This document shows, in pieces, positions 44,902-47,605 of a DNA stretch of 47,605 nucleotides (the stretch's first letter is position 1; each line of letters begins with the position of its first letter). Location: contig CAILMI010000004.1 of the NCBI GenBank assembly GCA_903835255.1, forward strand, positions 1 to 47,605, given 5' to 3'. This DNA is from an uncultured Verrucomicrobia subdivision 3 bacterium (GTDB lineage Bacteria > Verrucomicrobiota > Verrucomicrobiia > Limisphaerales > UBA11358). A program made the translations under genes and the position numbers. Under the pieces are notes generated by a model. The model saw nothing but the letters and a program-made list of their open reading frames with translations, made no database searches and was not told the DNA's origin.

Positions 44902-45168
44902 TTACTCGTCCACCAAAACAACCAGATGTTTTGAGTGGTCTATCACCAGTTTTTTTCCTGGCGAAGCGGGTAAAGATTTTCCTTGGAGGGTGGGGAAATT
45001 CATCAGGTCAGAAACGCTGACCGGCGCATGTTTCCCTCCCATGGACATGATGGACAATGCCTGATTGAGATCATCCACCGTTGCCACGCCGGAATTTGCC
45101 GTGGTCTTTTTACCGCACCCGCAAAGGGCGGCGGCTAAAATCACCATCATCATCCAGTTATTTTTCAT
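44902..45168 (-). CDS. Small lipoprotein next to pseudopilin
   Basis: This 88-residue lipoprotein has the signal MMMVILAAALCGCGKK with Cys at 17 or 19. The mature part has a helical DLNQALSIMSM segment, a SVSDLMNF segment and a C-terminal PGKKLVIDHSKHLVVLVDE. From memory, verrucomicrobial genomes contain many small proteins with this same pattern (DLN-helix, DL-x-LV segment, PGKK-hydrophobic-LV end), often beside pseudopilins; this could not be checked here. The gene lies 35 bp after the pseudopilin stop and 92 bp before the beta-helix gene, so the three are probably one unit. The function is unknown. Confidence 0.72.
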   Translation of the reverse strand: MKNNWMMMVILAAALCGCGKKTTANSGVATVDDLNQALSIMSMGGKHAPVSVSDLMNFPTLQGKSLPASPGKKLVIDHSKHLVVLVDE

Positions 45169-45203
45169 AAAATAATTCCGCCTGAGTTATTTGCCCGCAC
45201 CGC

Positions 45204-46118
45204 CTAGTGGTTTCTGGCCCAATAGGCCGATTCAGGCTGAACCGCGCCGACGTTATAATATCCGGGGTTATAAAATTGGTACCCCGCCGAGCTGTTCTTG
45301 GCGCTTTCGGCGTGGCCATCAAAGAATCCGAAATTGCAGCGCCGGCCGTGTCGCGGCACCGACCGGGTTCCCACCTGATACGTGCCCGTGTCACTCGGGG
45401 TCCGAAAATAGCCAATCCCCTGCCCTGCATACCGGGCAGCGGCATTGTCCAGGACGTAATCCGGCACCCAGTTGTCGGGATTGGGATCGCTGCGGGTGGC
45501 GCTGGTAATGTTCCCGGCATCCGCGAAAATGATGAAGGTGCTGGGTTTGCGGACCATCGTCTCCTTAACCCACGCCACCGATGAAGCGCCCGCCGCAGCG
45601 ATGGTGGACGCCTCCTGCCAGTTCATCCCAATTCCCAACGAGTGGTTGACGTTGACCGAGCCGGCGAGCTGCTGGGCTTCCGTCGGACAGTTGTAGATTT
45701 CTTTGGCGGAGCAATACCCCTTAGCCCGAAGCAGGTCCTGCCACCAAAAATTACTTGCATCCAGCACGACGAACGTATTGGTGTCGTATTTAAATTCAGC
45801 CGGCATAAACGGGCTGCCATTCTGAAAATAGAGCGGGTGAAGCGTTCCCTGGCTGTCATTGATATACATGGCCGTGCCGAGCGATATTTGCCTCAGGTTA
45901 CTGACGCACGTGATGGTCTTGGCCTTTTCTTTCGCCTTGCTGAGCGCGGGCAACAACATGGCCGCCAAAATGGCAATAATGGCAATGACCACCAGCAGCT
46001 CGATCAAAGTGAACCCTCGACGCCCTTGACAAAGCGCCCCCCGCGCCCGCTTGAATCCGACTTGGAATCCATACTTCGGACACTGAGACGCGGCAGTAGA
46101 TTGACGCACAATTTGCAT
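45204..46118 (-). CDS. Type II secretion/type IV pilin-like pseudopilin with H-X9-DG motif
   Basis: This 304-residue protein has the prepilin signal [35 protein letters not shown] compressed into its first 67 residues: cleavage is expected after Gly35, with Glu at mature position 5 (Glu40). The body carries [17 protein letters not shown], typical of planctomycete/verrucomicrobial pseudopilins, and ends with the H-X9-DG signature (RHG...FFDGH). The 35-residue leader is longer than usual; no better start is visible. Such proteins occur in very many copies in these phyla and often stand next to secreted enzymes. None of the other secretion-machine genes is in the window. Confidence 0.92.
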   Translation of the reverse strand: MQIVRQSTAASQCPKYGFQVGFKRARGALCQGRRGFTLIELLVVIAIIAILAAMLLPALSKAKEKAKTITCVSNLRQISLGTAMYINDSQGTLHPLYFQNGSPFMPAEFKYDTNTFVVLDASNFWWQDLLRAKGYCSAKEIYNCPTEAQQLAGSVNVNHSLGIGMNWQEASTIAAAGASSVAWVKETMVRKPSTFIIFADAGNITSATRSDPNPDNWVPDYVLDNAAARYAGQGIGYFRTPSDTGTYQVGTRSVPRHGRRCNFGFFDGHAESAKNSSAGYQFYNPGYYNVGAVQPESAYWARNH

Positions 46119-46238
46119 GGGTTTTATAGGAACGACTCTAACGCAATTTTTCGGCGGGTGTTAGGACAGAGTTGCCTTATTTTAGCACAAAATTGAAATT
46201 TCTTTTGCAGGCTCTTCAGCGACGGTTTAAAGTAGGGC

Positions 46239-47162
46239 ATGCGAACCCCTCCGATTCCAAATCATCTGAACTGGACGGATTACCATCAGTCGGTCCGGCG
46301 TATTGCAGCCAAATTCAATCCTCATCACGGCAATTACCGCATCCACGATCACGAATTTGTTGAAATGGCTTTCGTGGTCTCGGGAACCTGCTTGCATCAC
46401 ACGGTGCTAGGAGATTGCCGCCCTGGACCGGGCGATGTGTATTTGTTCCGGCCCGGCGCCTGGCATGGCTATTCTGAAGCCAAAAAATTTTCGATGTACA
46501 ATTGCTGCTTCGACACCGCCCTGCTGGGGCGAGAGCTGAGCTGGCTGGCCGATGAACCCTATCTCGGGCGGTTGCTGTGGGGCATTCCGCTGTCGACCCA
46601 GCAACAGGGGATGGTTGCGCTCCACTTATCCCCTCCCGAGTTTAAGCGCTGCTCTAAATTGTTGGATGAACTCTGCAGATTAGCCAAGAAAGATTACCTC
46701 AGCCATTATGGGGATCATCTGGGACTCTTGTTGAACATTCTCAGCATTCTAGCGCGCAACGCTGCCGCTAAATCGGGAAACAAGACAATGACATCGCACC
46801 GGGCCGTGGTTTCGGCCATCAAAATGATTGATGACGCTCCCCGTGAGGTATGGACTCTGACCACCCTTGCGGCGCGGGTTCACATTGAACCCACCTATTT
46901 TTCCCGTCTTTTTCATACAGCGGTTGGGTTACCGCCCATGGCTTACCTGACTCGCCGACGTCTGGAACTCGCCACCTCGTTATTGCGCCGCGACGATTTG
47001 CCCGTGGGCGAAGTGGGCGCGATGGCGGGATGGGAGGACCAGAATTATTTTAGCCGCTGCTTCCGTAAATATTTCGGGATGACCCCCTCCCGCTACCGCG
47101 CCCGTTTTATGGAGGGAAAAATACGTCCTCCCGTTGCGATCAAGGAAGCGGTCAACCGGTAG
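46239..47162 (+). CDS. AraC-family transcriptional regulator
   Basis: This 307-residue regulator has an N-terminal cupin-like sensing domain (about 30-120: RIHDHEFVEMAFVVSG, GPGDVYLFRPGAWHGYSE) and a C-terminal AraC DNA-binding domain (about 190-290). The second helix-turn-helix signature is VGEVGAMAGWEDQNYFSRCFRKYFGMTPSRYR. The ATG at 46239 follows AGTAGGGC, a usable ribosome-binding site. It is divergent from the pseudopilin gene with 120 bp between the starts, making that gene and the ones behind it likely targets. The inducer is probably a sugar from the polysaccharide. It is distinct from the first AraC-type regulator at 24698. Confidence 0.9.
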   Translation: MRTPPIPNHLNWTDYHQSVRRIAAKFNPHHGNYRIHDHEFVEMAFVVSGTCLHHTVLGDCRPGPGDVYLFRPGAWHGYSEAKKFSMYNCCFDTALLGRELSWLADEPYLGRLLWGIPLSTQQQGMVALHLSPPEFKRCSKLLDELCRLAKKDYLSHYGDHLGLLLNILSILARNAAAKSGNKTMTSHRAVVSAIKMIDDAPREVWTLTTLAARVHIEPTYFSRLFHTAVGLPPMAYLTRRRLELATSLLRRDDLPVGEVGAMAGWEDQNYFSRCFRKYFGMTPSRYRARFMEGKIRPPVAIKEAVNR

Positions 47163-47337
47163 AGATCTGGTAGTTCGACTGAACCTTGCCACATCGGCGG
47201 GCCGTGTGGTCAATCCCCTGCCCGCCGCCGTTGGCAATCTACGCGGGCGGGTTTACTGCGACGGCGCGCACGGAGCCCCCCCTTTCACACAGTTGCCAAG
47301 AACAACTCGAGTTGCGATTGGTTTCCGTTTTTTGACT

Positions 47338-47605
47338 TCAGCACACCCTTGCCACCTCAATATTTAAAAGGTGACCCAGTTTTAGGAGTTTCGTTGCAAT
47401 ATGTCCCACGCCCACGGCGCAGTGGTGGGCCGGGCCGTGCGCGTTCCAGTCGTTCACAAACTGCCGCGCCCCGATTGCAAACCGGTACCGGCTGTTCGTA
47501 TTTCCAATCTCCAGTATCGGCCCGGGCACGCTCTCGCCCTCCGCCACCAGCAGCTTGATCTTCCCGGCCGCGGTCTCCACCACCGACAGCAGCGTCACCG
47601 GACCA
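47338..47605 (-). CDS. L-arabinose/L-fucose isomerase family protein, C-terminal end
   Basis: The frame is open at the right edge and ends at a TGA at 47338, giving the last 89 residues of a longer protein. The segments LLVAEGESVPGPILEIGNTNSRYRF and NDWNAHGPAHHCAVGVGHIA look like the C-terminal region of araA-type sugar isomerases, where a conserved Gly-x-Ala-His-His precedes the final helices. The start and active site lie outside the window. In this context (GH127 and GH29 nearby) it may isomerise L-arabinose or L-fucose. Its 3' end faces the AraC-type gene with 175 bp between; no clear terminator was found there. Confidence 0.78.
   Translation of the reverse strand, partial: GPVTLLSVVETAAGKIKLLVAEGESVPGPILEIGNTNSRYRFAIGARQFVNDWNAHGPAHHCAVGVGHIATKLLKLGHLLNIEVARVC

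Noticed and set aside
47219-47256. Terminator between the AraC gene and the isomerase-like gene
   Set aside because: CCCGCC/GGCGGG can pair, but the loop is about 19 bases and only three T residues follow.
1-47605. CRISPR arrays, insertion sequences, tRNA or rRNA genes
   Set aside because: No regularly spaced repeats, transposase motifs or structural-RNA signatures were found anywhere in the window.

Overview
The window is a 47.6 kb piece of a GC-rich bacterial chromosome. It most likely comes from the phylum Verrucomicrobiota (or a close PVC-group relative). The evidence is a pseudopilin with the [11 protein letters not shown]-terminus and a C-terminal H-X9-DG motif, long secreted beta-helix proteins, a C-terminal sorting-like tail ending in FYRL, a tandem-domain class II aldolase, and a large run of secreted glycosidases and a sulfatase with no SusC/SusD pair. 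The genus cannot be fixed from the sequence alone. No rRNA, tRNA or CRISPR array was seen.

Layout. (1) 1-2145 (minus): the 5' 715 codons of a large secreted glycine-rich protein that runs off the left edge. (2) 3092-8866 (minus): a three-gene RND efflux operon (adaptor, pump, outer-membrane channel). (3) 8966-14190 (minus): sugar-phosphate housekeeping genes pgl and pgi, an AI-2E family membrane protein and a phosphohexomutase. (4) 14191-18961: an orphan plus-strand terminator, a 13-G tract, a divergent J-domain-like protein, mnmA, ppnP and RNase D. (5) 18962-25573: a rhamnose operon reading rhaA, rhaT, an Mqo-family dehydrogenase, a tandem aldolase and only the first ~63 codons of rhaB, with a divergent AraC-type activator. 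(6) 25698-42267 (minus): eight consecutive secreted or cell-surface genes: a TIM-barrel-like hydrolase of unknown family, GH127, a beta-helix/propeller protein, sulfatase, SGNH esterase, GH29, GH78 and a GH95-like enzyme. (7) 42395-47605: a beta-helix protein, a tiny lipoprotein and a pseudopilin on the minus strand, a second divergent AraC-type regulator, and the 3' end of an L-arabinose/L-fucose isomerase-like gene at the right edge.

How it fits together. The secreted set (alpha-L-rhamnosidase, alpha-L-fucosidase, beta-L-arabinofuranosidase, sulfatase, esterase) suggests breakdown of a sulfated and/or acylated polysaccharide rich in L-rhamnose, L-fucose and L-arabinose. The neighbouring rha operon would import rhamnose, isomerise it and cleave rhamnulose 1-phosphate. 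The Mqo-family gene inside that operon is best explained as oxidising L-lactate derived from L-lactaldehyde, by analogy with staphylococcal Lqo; this is an inference. The rhamnulokinase gene is cut short where it meets the rnd gene, so the kinase step must be supplied elsewhere, or the operon is damaged, or the assembly is chimeric at that point.

The most unusual points are the truncated rhaB, the Mqo-family gene in the rha operon, the aldolase whose second half has lost all metal ligands, the uncharacterised TIM-barrel protein with a Cys cluster, and the pseudopilin/mini-lipoprotein/beta-helix triad beside the polysaccharide locus.
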